Positions 54,518-63,521 of a DNA stretch of 64,000 nt are shown here, in pieces; position 1 is the stretch's first letter; each line of letters starts with the position of its first letter. Below the pieces are notes generated by a model, which searched no databases, was not told the DNA's origin, and saw nothing but the letters and a program-made list of their open reading frames with translations. The DNA comes from Vallitalea guaymasensis (GTDB taxonomy: Bacteria; Bacillota; Clostridia; Lachnospirales; Vallitaleaceae): positions 1,426,001 to 1,490,000 of the forward strand of contig NZ_CP058561.1 of assembly GCF_018141425.1 (NCBI RefSeq), given 5' to 3'. The position numbers were made by a program, and so were the translations under genes.

Positions 54518-55678
54518 TTAATTGATAGGATTCACTCTTTTAGGAGGTTTACTTCCAAAATATTGATAAAGATTTGCTTTCATCATTCCAGTGTACAACT
54601 TCCTTTTTTTATCAGCATTCTTTCCAAAATATCTCTCAAATTCATCAAATGAAGTGATAATGAAATAAGACCAATCCTCAAGATTCTTATCAAAAGTAAT
54701 CTTCATATCTTTGTACAATTCTATTACGGTTTCCTTATCTCCAAGTCTCTCACCATAAGGTGGATTAGTGATAATAAATCCATATTTCTTATTATTGCTG
54801 GTTTTCCTCATATCCCTTTCTTGAAAATGAATCTTATCTTCAACACCAGCATTTCTCACATTTTCTCTTGCAAGTTTTAAAACTTTATAATCTATGTCAT
54901 AACCGGCAATGTTTAATTCACATGTTGTATCTATAACATCATTGGCCTCATCTACTGCCTTGAACCATGATTTTACCGGAATAATGTTTTTCCATTTTTC
55001 AGCTGTAAATTCTCTGTCAAGTCCTGGAGCCATATTCATAGCTATCATTGCAGCCTCGATAGGGATAGTTCCACTACCACAAAATGGGTCAACCAAGATT
55101 CTATCTTTGTTCCATGGTGATAATTGAATTATAGCAGCTGCCAAAGTCTCACTGATAGGTGCTTTACTAGTAAATGTTCTATATCCTCTTTTGTGCAAAG
55201 CTTCACCACTTGTATCTAAACATATGGATACTCTATCTTTTTTTATGAAAACTCTAATAGGATAGTGTTCACCATCTTCATTAAACCAATTGACATGGTA
55301 TGTTTTTTTCAATCTTTCAACTATTGCTTTTTTAATTATTGATTGAATATCTGATGGACTAAAAAGCTTGGATTTAATGGAAGAAGCCTTTTTAACCCAA
55401 AACTTGCCATCTTGTGGTATCCATCTTTCCCAAGGTAAATCTTTTGTTTTATCAAATAATTCTTCAAAACTAGTAGCAGTGAATTCTCCTACATTAATCA
55501 TTACTCTCTCTGCTGTCCTTAGCCAAATATTTGATCTACAAACACCCAGTTCATCTGCTATATAGGTTATTCTTCCATCTTCTACTCTCTTAATTTCATA
55601 ACCTAATTTTATAATTTCCTTTTTTAAAATAGACTCGACCCCAAAAATACAAGGTGTTGTTAATTCAATATATGACAT
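54518..55678 (-). CDS. THUMP-domain 23S rRNA (guanine-N2) methyltransferase, RlmL/YpsC-type
   Basis: A 386-residue RNA methyltransferase. An N-terminal ferredoxin-like and THUMP region (about 1-155) is followed by a UPF0020 Rossmann domain with SAM motif DPFCGSGT at 197-204 and the catalytic NPPYGERLG at 305-313. It corresponds to the N-terminal half of E. coli RlmL and to Bacillus YpsC. The target is likely m2G in 23S rRNA. It lies just upstream of the secreted protease gene on the same strand, 29 bases apart. Confidence 0.9.
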   Translation of the reverse strand: MSYIELTTPCIFGVESILKKEIIKLGYEIKRVEDGRITYIADELGVCRSNIWLRTAERVMINVGEFTATSFEELFDKTKDLPWERWIPQDGKFWVKKASSIKSKLFSPSDIQSIIKKAIVERLKKTYHVNWFNEDGEHYPIRVFIKKDRVSICLDTSGEALHKRGYRTFTSKAPISETLAAAIIQLSPWNKDRILVDPFCGSGTIPIEAAMIAMNMAPGLDREFTAEKWKNIIPVKSWFKAVDEANDVIDTTCELNIAGYDIDYKVLKLARENVRNAGVEDKIHFQERDMRKTSNNKKYGFIITNPPYGERLGDKETVIELYKDMKITFDKNLEDWSYFIITSFDEFERYFGKNADKKRKLYTGMMKANLYQYFGSKPPKRVNPIN

Positions 55679-55954
55679 CGTTTTGCTCCTTTATCAATTA
55701 GTGTATATTAGAAGTTATCTTCATTAGTATTTACTCCTACATTATACTTTAAATAAATCTATTCTACAATAATCTTACACATTAAATCTTTGTTACATAT
55801 CTTTAACTTACTCAATTTTCCGAAAAAATATTACAGCTAATGCCTATAGAATCTTGAACTTGAAAAAAATTTATGTTAACATACAAGAGAATTAGGTAAT
55901 TAATTCCATTCCCAGAATATGTATTAAAAAATTTATGATGAAGGGGGATATAAT

Positions 55955-56788
55955 ATGGAAAATATAAAAAGCCCTAATATCTTTGTGAAATTCATAAAAA
56001 GTTTTACTGATTTTCGTGTTTACAATAGTATAAGACATGAAAGATTAGGTAAATCTTTTGGTTATCTTATACTCTTAGCATTATTCATTGGAATTACGTT
56101 AAGCATAGTTGTTTCTGTTAAGACTAATACTTCTATTGACAATACTATAGAATTATTACAATCAGATGATATGCCTGAGATAACTGTTCGTAATGGTATC
56201 CTTAATATTGATATGAATGAACCTTTAGTATTGACTAAAGATCATGACTTTATATTTATCGTTGATATGACAGATAAGTATACTTTGAATGATTTAGTGG
56301 GTTATTCTATGGGATATTTAGTTACTCCTGAACGAATTATCATCAACCAAGCTGGAAGCCCTCCTATGCCATTAGAATTCAAGGATTTGAGAGACTTCAA
56401 TATTGATAAAAATTCAGTTTTAGAGATATTAAATAGTTTTAGAGGACTTGCGATTGGAATTATTGTCTTCTTGATAATTGCTGGAACTGTTCTATTAAAA
56501 TTATTTGAAAGCTTAATGGTAAGTATCATTGGACTTATTGCAAACTCAGTATTAAAAACAAACCTAAGCTATAATGAAGTATATAAAATCGGTATATATG
56601 CTTTGACTTTACCAGCACTTATAATGCTCTTGATAAATTGCTTTGGATTGGCAGTAGCACTTGGATTTAAATTAATCATATATTACGGAATTTCGACTAT
56701 TATTGTTGTTATGGCATTAAAGAATATATCAAAAGATGATAACAGCGATACTCTTATTGATAATAGTAATAAATATGATAATTATTAA
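55955..56788 (+). CDS. DUF1189 family membrane protein
   Basis: A 277-residue protein with an N-terminal helix (about 35-52), a 100-residue extracytoplasmic domain, then three to four helices (about 167-260). The start SPNIFVKFIKSFTDFRVYNSIR and overall layout match DUF1189, found in many Firmicutes without a known role. GGGGGAT precedes the ATG. The gene is followed by a nested terminator-like hairpin. Confidence 0.82.
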   Translation: MENIKSPNIFVKFIKSFTDFRVYNSIRHERLGKSFGYLILLALFIGITLSIVVSVKTNTSIDNTIELLQSDDMPEITVRNGILNIDMNEPLVLTKDHDFIFIVDMTDKYTLNDLVGYSMGYLVTPERIIINQAGSPPMPLEFKDLRDFNIDKNSVLEILNSFRGLAIGIIVFLIIAGTVLLKLFESLMVSIIGLIANSVLKTNLSYNEVYKIGIYALTLPALIMLLINCFGLAVALGFKLIIYYGISTIIVVMALKNISKDDNSDTLIDNSNKYDNY

Positions 56789-56816
56789 TTCCAGCTTATT
56801 CTAACTAAAATAATTA

Positions 56817-56889
56817 GACCAGTATCTCTTATAATCTAGCAATTAAACTGTTCATGTTAGTTGCAAAACATTATAATGGGATACTGGTC
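56817..56889. terminator. Nested bidirectional terminator hairpin
   Basis: Outer 10-bp stem GACCAGTATC (56817-56826) and GATACTGGTC (56880-56889), inner TTATAAT/ATTATAA and GCAA..ACT/AGTTGC stems. TTTTAAT follows on the plus side. It separates the convergent DUF1189 and yfcE-like genes. Confidence 0.7.
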
Positions 56890-56909
56890 TTTTAATGACT
56901 AAGTCTAGA

Positions 56910-57455
56910 TTATTCTAATACAATTGATTTAATTATATTTCCTTCAAAATCTTTTATGAGAAATTCTTTTCCTTCAATAATACCATAGCTATTTGGATTA
57001 TTTTCCTTTGGCAAAGAAATGGAACCTGGATTAAGTATATATTTATTATCTAATTCCTTAGCAACAGGTATATGAGTATGTCCATGAATTATTATATCGC
57101 CATCTTCTATTGGTGGCATGTTGGATTCATTAAACAAATGTCCATGAGTAGCAAAAATTCTTTTGTTATTATGAAATATGATATTGTAATCACTCATAAT
57201 AGGAAATTCAAGAACCATTTGGTCTACTTCTGCATCACAATTTCCTCTTACACAAATAATCTTGTCTTTTAAATCATTAAGTATCTGTATAACTTTTTTT
57301 GGTTCATATTCCTTTGGTAGTGAATTTCTTGGTCCATGATACAAGATATCACCAAGTAAAACTATATAATCAGCACCTTCTTCTTTATATTTTTCAATTG
57401 CTTTTGCAGCATAATAAGAAGATCCATGTATATCTGATATAAACATTAACTTCAA
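56910..57455 (-). CDS. yfcE: Phosphodiesterase YfcE
   Basis: A 181-residue metallophosphoesterase. With the TTG start at 57455 the protein begins MKLMFISDIHGS, matching E. coli YfcE (MKLMFASDIHGS), and AAGGAAGG lies eight bases upstream. A GTG three codons earlier and an ATG three codons later fit less well. Metal-site motifs are SDIHGS, LGDILYHGPRN, RGNCDAE, THGH, HGHTH and NPGSISLPKE. It is cytoplasmic. E. coli YfcE hydrolyses model phosphodiesters; its cellular role is unclear. Confidence 0.92.
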   Translation of the reverse strand: MKLMFISDIHGSSYYAAKAIEKYKEEGADYIVLLGDILYHGPRNSLPKEYEPKKVIQILNDLKDKIICVRGNCDAEVDQMVLEFPIMSDYNIIFHNNKRIFATHGHLFNESNMPPIEDGDIIIHGHTHIPVAKELDNKYILNPGSISLPKENNPNSYGIIEGKEFLIKDFEGNIIKSIVLE

Positions 57456-57627
57456 GTATATCACCTTCCTTAATTATTCATAGTAAATATTATTCCATAA
57501 ATATAAAGTAAGGTCAATAATTGATTTAACTGAATTTAGCTATATTAGTTAAATAGTACAACATTTAGCTAAAAAGGATATAAGCAATATTATGAGGTTA
57601 AATAGAAAAACTTTCTTACAACAAGAA

Positions 57628-57650
57628 AGAGAATCATTAAATGATTCTCT
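57628..57650 (+). terminator. Hairpin in the gene-free region
   Basis: AGAGAATCAT and ATGATTCTCT, a perfect 10-bp stem with a 3-base loop, followed by TTACTCT. No plus-strand gene ends nearby, so the transcript it would end is unknown. Confidence 0.5.
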
Positions 57651-57718
57651 TTACTCTGGGTTATAATGAGAGGGGATTCTCTATTATATTTTTGTGCGCC
57701 TTTGCGCTTCTGTATAAT

Positions 57719-57788
57719 ATTATGTCGATTTTAATGTCTCATTAAGTCAAACATTATGTCTAGCATTATGTCTATTATTATGTCGTCA
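57719..57788. repeat. Array of six 8-bp motifs at about 12-bp spacing
   Basis: ATTATGTC starts at 57719, 57753, 57765 and 57777, with degenerate copies TTAATGTC (57731) and ATTAAGTC (57741). Spacings are 12, 10, 12, 12 and 12 bp. Confidence 0.75.
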
Positions 57789-58231
57789 ATTAGAATTATA
57801 TATAAGATAAGTGTAATTAGTATGTATTTAATTTGTCTTTTATGTGTCCTTTTCTGCTATTTTTTTACAAATACTTTTATATTTCTTATATATTATAGAT
57901 TTATTCTATATATTTATTACACTAATGATATAATACCCAGTAAAAAATCCTATAAAACTTCTTGCTATTTTGGTCAAAAGTGTTATAATATATTTATAGT
58001 ATAATACAAAAGATATAACCAATATGGAAATTATTCTATTCCACTATACTTGATATCAATACTTCAACTCCCAAAAACACTAAAAAAACCAACATAACTC
58101 TATAGTATAGAGAGGAATATAAAAATATAATCGACTATTATTAGATATAGTTAAATTTTATGTTTTATTTTAACCATTTTGGTCTAAAGTTATTTTCATA
58201 TAGAATATAATGTAAAGAGGTGAATATTATA

Positions 58232-58546
58232 ATGCAATATAGAGCTCATGAAGATGAAGTTTATTCTTTCAAAAAGGAATCTTTGATATTGAGAGATTTA
58301 CTTGCCACTGACAGAACCTTCCTAGCAAATCAGAGAACACTATTAGCATACATAAGAACTGCTCTTAGTCTAATCGTAGCTGGTGCTTCCTTTATTAAAT
58401 TTACTGATAATCTCGTAATAGAAATTATTGGAATGATATTGGTACCATTTGGAACTATAATCGGAATAGTAGGTTTAATTAAGTATATAAGGAGAAATAG
58501 GGATCTAAAGAAAATAAAAAACATAGCGAATTACGATATAAATTAA
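58232..58546 (+). CDS. DUF202 (YidH-like) membrane protein
   Basis: A 104-residue protein with two or three membrane helices. The signature LATDRTFLANQRTLLAYIRTAL (quoted in part) is the conserved N-terminal DUF202 motif, followed by LSLIVAGASFIKF and a second helix pair. I chose the ATG at 58232; AGAGGTG lies upstream and the GTG at 58220 is inside it. The function of the family is unknown. Confidence 0.85.
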   Translation: MQYRAHEDEVYSFKKESLILRDLLATDRTFLANQRTLLAYIRTALSLIVAGASFIKFTDNLVIEIIGMILVPFGTIIGIVGLIKYIRRNRDLKKIKNIANYDIN

Positions 58547-58640
58547 ATAGCAACGTTTCTATTTCATATGCTAGTAGAACTTATGTATAAGTGTATATAA
58601 CGAGCTTAAATTCAAAGCTCGTTTTTATTATATTCAAATT

Positions 58641-59834
58641 TCATATTAACTTGTTCTTGATAAATAATTGGGCAGCTCCTAGCGCTATTGCATTCTCTTT
58701 ATAATCGCCACCCTTGACAAATACAATATTGCTTTGATTTCCTGAAATATGCCTTTCTATATACTTAAGTAAAAAATTATAAAATATATCAGATAAATTT
58801 ATGATAGGTCCACTTAGGATAACTTTACTAGGATTGACAATAGTAACATAATTAGCTAAACCAATCCCCAATATTTTAGCTGCAAATTCAAACACTTCAT
58901 TAGCTAGATACTCACCTGATTCAGCTGCTTTGATTATATCGTTGAAAGTAATGCTGTTTGTGTTTTTATTGATAGTCGTAGCTCTTCCCAATTTCACAAG
59001 GCTGACATATTTTTTAACAATGGATAAAATTGATGCATAGCATTCTACACATCCTGTTTTGCCACAATAACAAGGTTCTCCGTCATAGTTGACTACCATA
59101 TGTCCAAAAGCATCATTGGCATTATTGATAGTAGGAATTATTCTACCATTTGCAATAACTCCCATCCTTATACCTATACCACAGTTTACATAGACAATAT
59201 TGGAATATTCGATTAATGAACCAGCTAAATACTCAGCATAGACAGCTGTATTAGCACCATTTTCAATAATTATCTCCATATCCAGAGCGTCTTCAAGCAT
59301 GTCCTTGATAGGTACATTATTCCAACCTTTTGCATAAAAGTTATTTGGCTTGAATATAATGCCCAGATTAGAGTCCAATGGACCTATAGTACCGAGACCT
59401 CCACCAACTATTTTTTCTTTTATGATTCCTAATCGGTTTAATCCTTTGTTAAACACCTCTTTTATACTTCTAACAGTTCTATCAGGTGTCATATCCTGCT
59501 TCATCTGAAATTGTTCATCAAATAGAATTTCTCTCTTGAGATTTGTTATGATAACTTTTGAGTAAGTTCTTGAAATATCAATTCCAACAAAATAATATTC
59601 AAATGGGTTGACATCAAATAATGTTGGCTTTCTTCCTCCAGTTGACTCCTGCTCACCTATCTGAACAATAAATTTAGAATTCATTAATGTAGTCATAGAT
59701 CTATTAAGAGTAGTAAGTTTCATATTGGTATATTTTATAATCTTTTTTTTAGTAAGAGGTCCAAAACGTAAAATGATGTTAAAAACTTTCTTGTTGTCCT
59801 CTGTTAGATTTTCAACATATTCATAGAATTCCAT
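58641..59834 (-). CDS. ROK-family transcriptional regulator (NagC/XylR type)
   Basis: A 397-residue protein with an N-terminal winged HTH (about 15-65, PLTKKKIIKYTNMKLTTLNR) and a ROK sugar-kinase-like domain. The ROK zinc motif is visible as CYCGKTGCVECY near residue 256, with the preceding DAFGHM. The nucleotide-site region YFVGIDISRTYSKV lacks the usual kinase DxGGT pattern, consistent with a regulator rather than a kinase. It probably senses a sugar. No sugar operon is adjacent; galM is 1 kb away on the other strand. Confidence 0.88.
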   Translation of the reverse strand: MEFYEYVENLTEDNKKVFNIILRFGPLTKKKIIKYTNMKLTTLNRSMTTLMNSKFIVQIGEQESTGGRKPTLFDVNPFEYYFVGIDISRTYSKVIITNLKREILFDEQFQMKQDMTPDRTVRSIKEVFNKGLNRLGIIKEKIVGGGLGTIGPLDSNLGIIFKPNNFYAKGWNNVPIKDMLEDALDMEIIIENGANTAVYAEYLAGSLIEYSNIVYVNCGIGIRMGVIANGRIIPTINNANDAFGHMVVNYDGEPCYCGKTGCVECYASILSIVKKYVSLVKLGRATTINKNTNSITFNDIIKAAESGEYLANEVFEFAAKILGIGLANYVTIVNPSKVILSGPIINLSDIFYNFLLKYIERHISGNQSNIVFVKGGDYKENAIALGAAQLFIKNKLI

Positions 59835-59852
59835 ATGTTCACATCCTTAAAA

Positions 59853-59895
59853 AAAGGGCTGTCCATCTTCCATAAATGTATTAAGACAACCCTTT
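59853..59895 (-). terminator. Terminator of the parvulin gene
   Basis: AAAGGGCTGTC and GACAACCCTTT pair with one G-T wobble around a 21-base loop. On the minus strand TTTTTTT follows. Confidence 0.85.
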
Positions 59896-59905
59896 CAACT
59901 TCTAA

Positions 59906-60664
59906 TTATTTTAATCCATCTTCATTGATTTCAACATTATACTGCTCTTTCAATGCATTGAACTTATCTGTGTATACCTTAGTTTGTTCGTTTCTTAAAA
60001 GAGTTTGTTTGATTTGTTCTTGTACTTGTTCAAAAGTCTTGATTGCAGCTTCTTTTTTCTCTTCAACAATAATTAAATGATATCCGAATTGAGTTTTTAC
60101 TACATCACTTAATTCTCCAACTTTTAATTCAAAGGCTGCTTTATCGAATTCTGGAACCATTCTTCCTTTACCGAAGAATCCTAAATCTCCACCTTTATCT
60201 TTTGAAGGACAAGTTGAATATTCTTTAGCTGCTTCATCAAAAGCTTTTCCTTCTTCGATTTCTTTTCTTATTCTATTAGCCTCTTCTTCTTCTTTTACAA
60301 GAATGTGTTTAGCTCTTACTTCTTCTGAAGAAACAAAAGACTTTCTATTACTGTCATAATAAGCTTTCATGTCCTCTTCGCTTACTGTAACTTTTTCTAG
60401 TAATTTCTGGATAGCGAATCTTTGTAAAAGACTGTGAGTTGCTTCTTCTAAGATTTTTTTGAATTCTTCTTCTTCGTCTAATTTGTTAGCAGAAGCTTCT
60501 AAATAAAAAAGCTCAGCAGCAACAAGTTCATCTAGTAGTCTTTTTCTTCCCTCTACTGTACTTACTTCCATCATTTGTTGTTGTGGTAAAGAACGCATAA
60601 TATTCATTAAATGCTCTTTTGTAATTTCTATACCTTCAACTTTAGCTAATACATTATTATCCAT
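59906..60664 (-). CDS. Parvulin-type peptidyl-prolyl cis-trans isomerase
   Basis: A 252-residue protein. An N-terminal SurA/PrsA-like helical part (about 1-110) is followed by a rotamase domain (about 113-205) with VRAKHILVKEEEEA, GGDLGFFGKGRMVPEFD and VKTQFGYHLIIV. Unlike PrsA it has no signal peptide or lipobox, so it should act in the cytoplasm. I chose the ATG at 60664 (MDNNVLAK), preceded by GAGGAG; the in-frame ATG at 60718 has no ribosome binding site and no signal sequence either. Confidence 0.9.
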   Translation of the reverse strand: MDNNVLAKVEGIEITKEHLMNIMRSLPQQQMMEVSTVEGRKRLLDELVAAELFYLEASANKLDEEEEFKKILEEATHSLLQRFAIQKLLEKVTVSEEDMKAYYDSNRKSFVSSEEVRAKHILVKEEEEANRIRKEIEEGKAFDEAAKEYSTCPSKDKGGDLGFFGKGRMVPEFDKAAFELKVGELSDVVKTQFGYHLIIVEEKKEAAIKTFEQVQEQIKQTLLRNEQTKVYTDKFNALKEQYNVEINEDGLK

Positions 60665-60877
60665 TGTAATCTCCTCTATTATCTTATTTGAAAATGCTGT
60701 ATTTCCATAAAAATTCATGTCTATATAATAATATTATATATATACCAAATTTGCAATACAAATAATAATACTTAACATATACCTATACTATTTTACTATC
60801 TTATTAACTTAGGTGTGATTTAAAATTGAAAGACTAAATAACTTATTGTATAATCTATACTAAAGGAGTGAATAACT

Positions 60878-61924
60878 ATGGAAATTAAATCTACTAATTT
60901 TGGTTTTACAAAATCCGGAGAAGAAGTAACCAAATACACATTATACAATGATAATGATTGTAGTGTAAGTATTCTTAATTATGGTGGAATCATTAATAAT
61001 ATAATGGTGCCTGATAAAGATGGTAACATTGAAAATGTAGTCCTTGGTTTTGATACATTCAAAGAATATGAAGAAAAGTCACCTTTTTTTGGTAGCCTTG
61101 TAGGACGAGTAGCTGGAAGAATCTCAAATGCTTCATTTGAGATAGATGGTACTACTTACAACTTAGCTGCAAATAATAATGGAAACACTCTACATGGTGG
61201 TTTAAAAGGATTTGATAAAGTTATATGGAACGTTACAGGGATTGTAAAAAAAGATAGTGTCTCTCTATATCTTAATTATATAAGTGAAGATGGAGAAGAA
61301 GGGTTCCCTGGTACTCTTGATGTAAATGTCACTTATACTTTTAATAATGATAACGAGTTAGAAATATACTATAGTGGTAAGACAGATAAAAAGACAATCA
61401 TTAATATGACTAATCATTCTTACTTCAATTTATCAGGTAATGGAAAGAGAGATGTATTAGAGCAATATTTACATATTAATGCTGATAAATATGGTCTTGT
61501 CGATACTGAAATCATTCCTATTGGTGTGGCTGATGTTGATGGAACTGCTTTCGACTTTAGAGAAATGAAATTAGTTGGTAGTGATATTAAAAATGATGAA
61601 GTACAGTTGAAAAATGCTGGTGGCTATGACCATCCTTTCATGCTTAATGATGATGGCAATATCTCAGCAGCTATGTATGATGAAAAAAGCGGACGTTATA
61701 TGGAAGTTGTCACAGACCAGAAAGCTGTAGTCTTTTATGCTTGTAATCAAATGGAGGCAGGTATGAAATTAGCTTCTAATATGGTTACAAAAAAACATAT
61801 AGCATTATGTTTGGAAACACAATATTATCCAGATGCCATTAACCAAGATTGTTTTGACTCTAATATCTTAAGTCCTGAAGATACATATAAGGCGTATACA
61901 AAATATAGTTTCAAAATCAAATAA
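60878..61924 (+). CDS. galM: Galactose mutarotase (aldose 1-epimerase)
   Basis: A 348-residue enzyme interconverting alpha and beta anomers of galactose and glucose (EC 5.1.3.3). Substrate and catalytic residues line up with E. coli GalM: R77/R81 (GRVAGRI), H106 (NTLHGGLKGFD), H180 (NMTNHSYFNLSG) and E313 (LCLETQYYPDAIN). It stands alone with AAAGGAG upstream and a GGGGCTGT hairpin downstream. The ROK regulator nearby could control it, but no operator was found. Confidence 0.94.
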   Translation: MEIKSTNFGFTKSGEEVTKYTLYNDNDCSVSILNYGGIINNIMVPDKDGNIENVVLGFDTFKEYEEKSPFFGSLVGRVAGRISNASFEIDGTTYNLAANNNGNTLHGGLKGFDKVIWNVTGIVKKDSVSLYLNYISEDGEEGFPGTLDVNVTYTFNNDNELEIYYSGKTDKKTIINMTNHSYFNLSGNGKRDVLEQYLHINADKYGLVDTEIIPIGVADVDGTAFDFREMKLVGSDIKNDEVQLKNAGGYDHPFMLNDDGNISAAMYDEKSGRYMEVVTDQKAVVFYACNQMEAGMKLASNMVTKKHIALCLETQYYPDAINQDCFDSNILSPEDTYKAYTKYSFKIK

Positions 61925-61940
61925 TACAGATTAAGTATAA

Positions 61941-61960
61941 GGGGCTGTCTCAACAGCCCC
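61941..61960. terminator. Bidirectional terminator-like hairpin
   Basis: GGGGCTGT and ACAGCCCC, 8-bp stem with loop CTCA, between the convergent galM and prsW-like genes. It touches the stop codon of the latter. Confidence 0.75.
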
Positions 61961-62667
61961 TAATCAAATTCATCATTATTATTCATATACATTGCTTTAG
62001 ATTCTTTATAATACCTATTCAATTTCCTAAGATTATAACTCCATAAAAATATAACAAAAGGAATAAAAATTATAAATAGATTACTGCTTTTTGACATTAA
62101 GATATAGTCATATAATCCATGCAATAATACTGGAATCCACAAAGATAATCTTAGATAGTATTTTCTTTGTCTTTCACTCTCACCAAACTTAGCCAATGAT
62201 AGATAATATCCCATGGTTATGGCAAACAGCATATGGGCAGGAACTGAAAAAATAGCTCTCTGCAAACCTATCGTAGATACATTAGAATATCTAAAAACTA
62301 CATAAAGTACATTTTCTACAGTAGCGAATCCCAGCGATGCAAAAACTGCATAAACAATACCATCAAGTTTTTCATTGAAAGCTCTATGATTATATGCAAA
62401 ACTCTTTACTACCACTCTTTTAACAAATTCTTCAGTAAAACCAGCAACTATAAAAGCTACATAGGCAATCCCTAATAATCCAGTAAATATATTGAAATAT
62501 GCTAATATCCTTTCTATAAGTATAGCAGGTAAAATGCTTATACCACCAAAAATAAATATCTTAATCAATAGATGCAATGGTTCTTTATCGTATCTATCCG
62601 TCAAATATATTCCTAATGCTAGTGCAATACCTGGTGTAATAGCTACAACATACAAATCAATATCCAT
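61960..62667 (-). CDS. PrsW-family intramembrane metalloprotease
   Basis: A 235-residue protein with seven or eight helices. The family motifs are present: EEFVKR (in VAGFTEEFVK), FATVENVLY, SVPAHMLFAITMGYY and LLHGLYDY, which provide the Glu and His metal ligands. Bacillus PrsW cleaves the anti-sigma factor RsiW; other members process membrane proteins. No anti-sigma gene is adjacent. The substrate is unknown. GGAGG precedes the ATG. Confidence 0.9.
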   Translation of the reverse strand: MDIDLYVVAITPGIALALGIYLTDRYDKEPLHLLIKIFIFGGISILPAILIERILAYFNIFTGLLGIAYVAFIVAGFTEEFVKRVVVKSFAYNHRAFNEKLDGIVYAVFASLGFATVENVLYVVFRYSNVSTIGLQRAIFSVPAHMLFAITMGYYLSLAKFGESERQRKYYLRLSLWIPVLLHGLYDYILMSKSSNLFIIFIPFVIFLWSYNLRKLNRYYKESKAMYMNNNDEFD

Positions 62668-62897
62668 GTTATTCCTCCGTTATCAATAAAACTTTTATAT
62701 CCTGTAAAAAACAATTCATATTCATTATTATTAATCCAAACTTAATCTTATATTAATCTTATTGTGTTATATTATAAAATGTAATATAATAAAACACAAT
62801 ATAATATAAATTATATATATTAATATGTACAACTTATCTGTTTCATATTAATAATATTATTTATTACTTCAAATACTAAAAATATTAGAAGGGATGT

Positions 62898-63383
62898 ATG
62901 ACTATGGATAAAAGAATTTATCGCTCAAGAGATAACCAAATGATTTGTGGTGTTTGCTCAGGTATAGCAAAATATTTTAATATAGACCCAACTATTGTTA
63001 GAATTCTATTTCTTATAACACTTTTTACGTGGGGTTCTGGTGTATTGATATACATAATCTGTTCAATTGTCATTCCAGTCGAACCTATAGAATATGCTCA
63101 TAACACTTACGATAGTAACACTCATGATAGTAACACTTATTATGATAGTAATTCTTATGATAATAATACTACGTATAATAGTAATACTTATGACCATAAC
63201 ACTCCGGAAAAAAGAAATAATCTCTCCAATAGCAATGGTAGAACAATTCTTGGAATAATATTAGTTATTATTGGTGGTATATCAATATTAGAAAAAATAT
63301 TTGACTGGTTTAGTTTTGACTTAGTATGGCCAATCGCAATTATTGGAGTTGGATTCCTGATCCTTACAAAAGATAGAAATTGA
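62898..63383 (+). CDS. PspC-domain membrane protein with Asn/Asp/Ser/Tyr-rich linker
   Basis: A 161-residue protein. N-terminal PspC domain (about 1-62: RSRDNQMICGVCSGIAKYF, TIVRILFLITLF), a linker (about 70-105) made of near-repeats such as YDSNT, HDSNT, YDNNT and YNSNT, and two C-terminal hydrophobic segments (TILGIILVIIGGISIL and LVWPIAIIGVGFLIL) like those of LiaI/DUF5668 proteins. Such proteins take part in envelope-stress responses. An ATG two codons downstream is an alternative start. Confidence 0.85.
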   Translation: MTMDKRIYRSRDNQMICGVCSGIAKYFNIDPTIVRILFLITLFTWGSGVLIYIICSIVIPVEPIEYAHNTYDSNTHDSNTYYDSNSYDNNTTYNSNTYDHNTPEKRNNLSNSNGRTILGIILVIIGGISILEKIFDWFSFDLVWPIAIIGVGFLILTKDRN

Positions 63384-63386
63384 TAC

Positions 63387-63435
63387 ATGGGGCTATTTGA
63401 TATTAACGTAACAACGTTTTATCAAACAGCCCCAT
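63387..63435. terminator. Bidirectional terminator hairpin
   Basis: ATGGGGCTATTTGAT (63387-63401) and ATCAAACAGCCCCAT (63421-63435) pair at 14 of 15 positions, with an AACG/CGTT stem in the loop. It lies between the convergent PspC-protein gene and glnA. Confidence 0.8.
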
Positions 63436-63521
63436 TAATATTGTTAATCATATATTTAATGACATCATAGTACTAAATAAAAGATTAGCAATAAGTTATT
63501 TATCACTAATCTTTTTCATAC

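Larger units (their letters stand above)
57456..58231. other. 776-bp gene-free region
   Basis: Contains a CTTTCTT/AAGAAAG and an AGAGAATCAT/ATGATTCTCT hairpin (57611-57650), a small GCGC/GCGC hairpin near 57697 and the 12-bp repeat array at 57719-57788. An open frame at 57756-58004 begins inside the array, has no ribosome binding site and is not supported. From 58005 to 58219 I see only AT-rich sequence upstream of the DUF202 gene. Confidence 0.5.

Noticed and set aside
57756-58004. Possible 82-residue hydrophobic protein
   Set aside because: The start lies within the ATTATGTC repeat array, no ribosome binding site precedes it, and the composition is that of translated AT-rich DNA.
62764-62805. 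Imperfect palindrome TTGTGTTATATTA ... ACACAA upstream of the PspC gene
   Set aside because: The arms need a four-base gap to align and are almost pure A/T, so chance in this base composition is likely.
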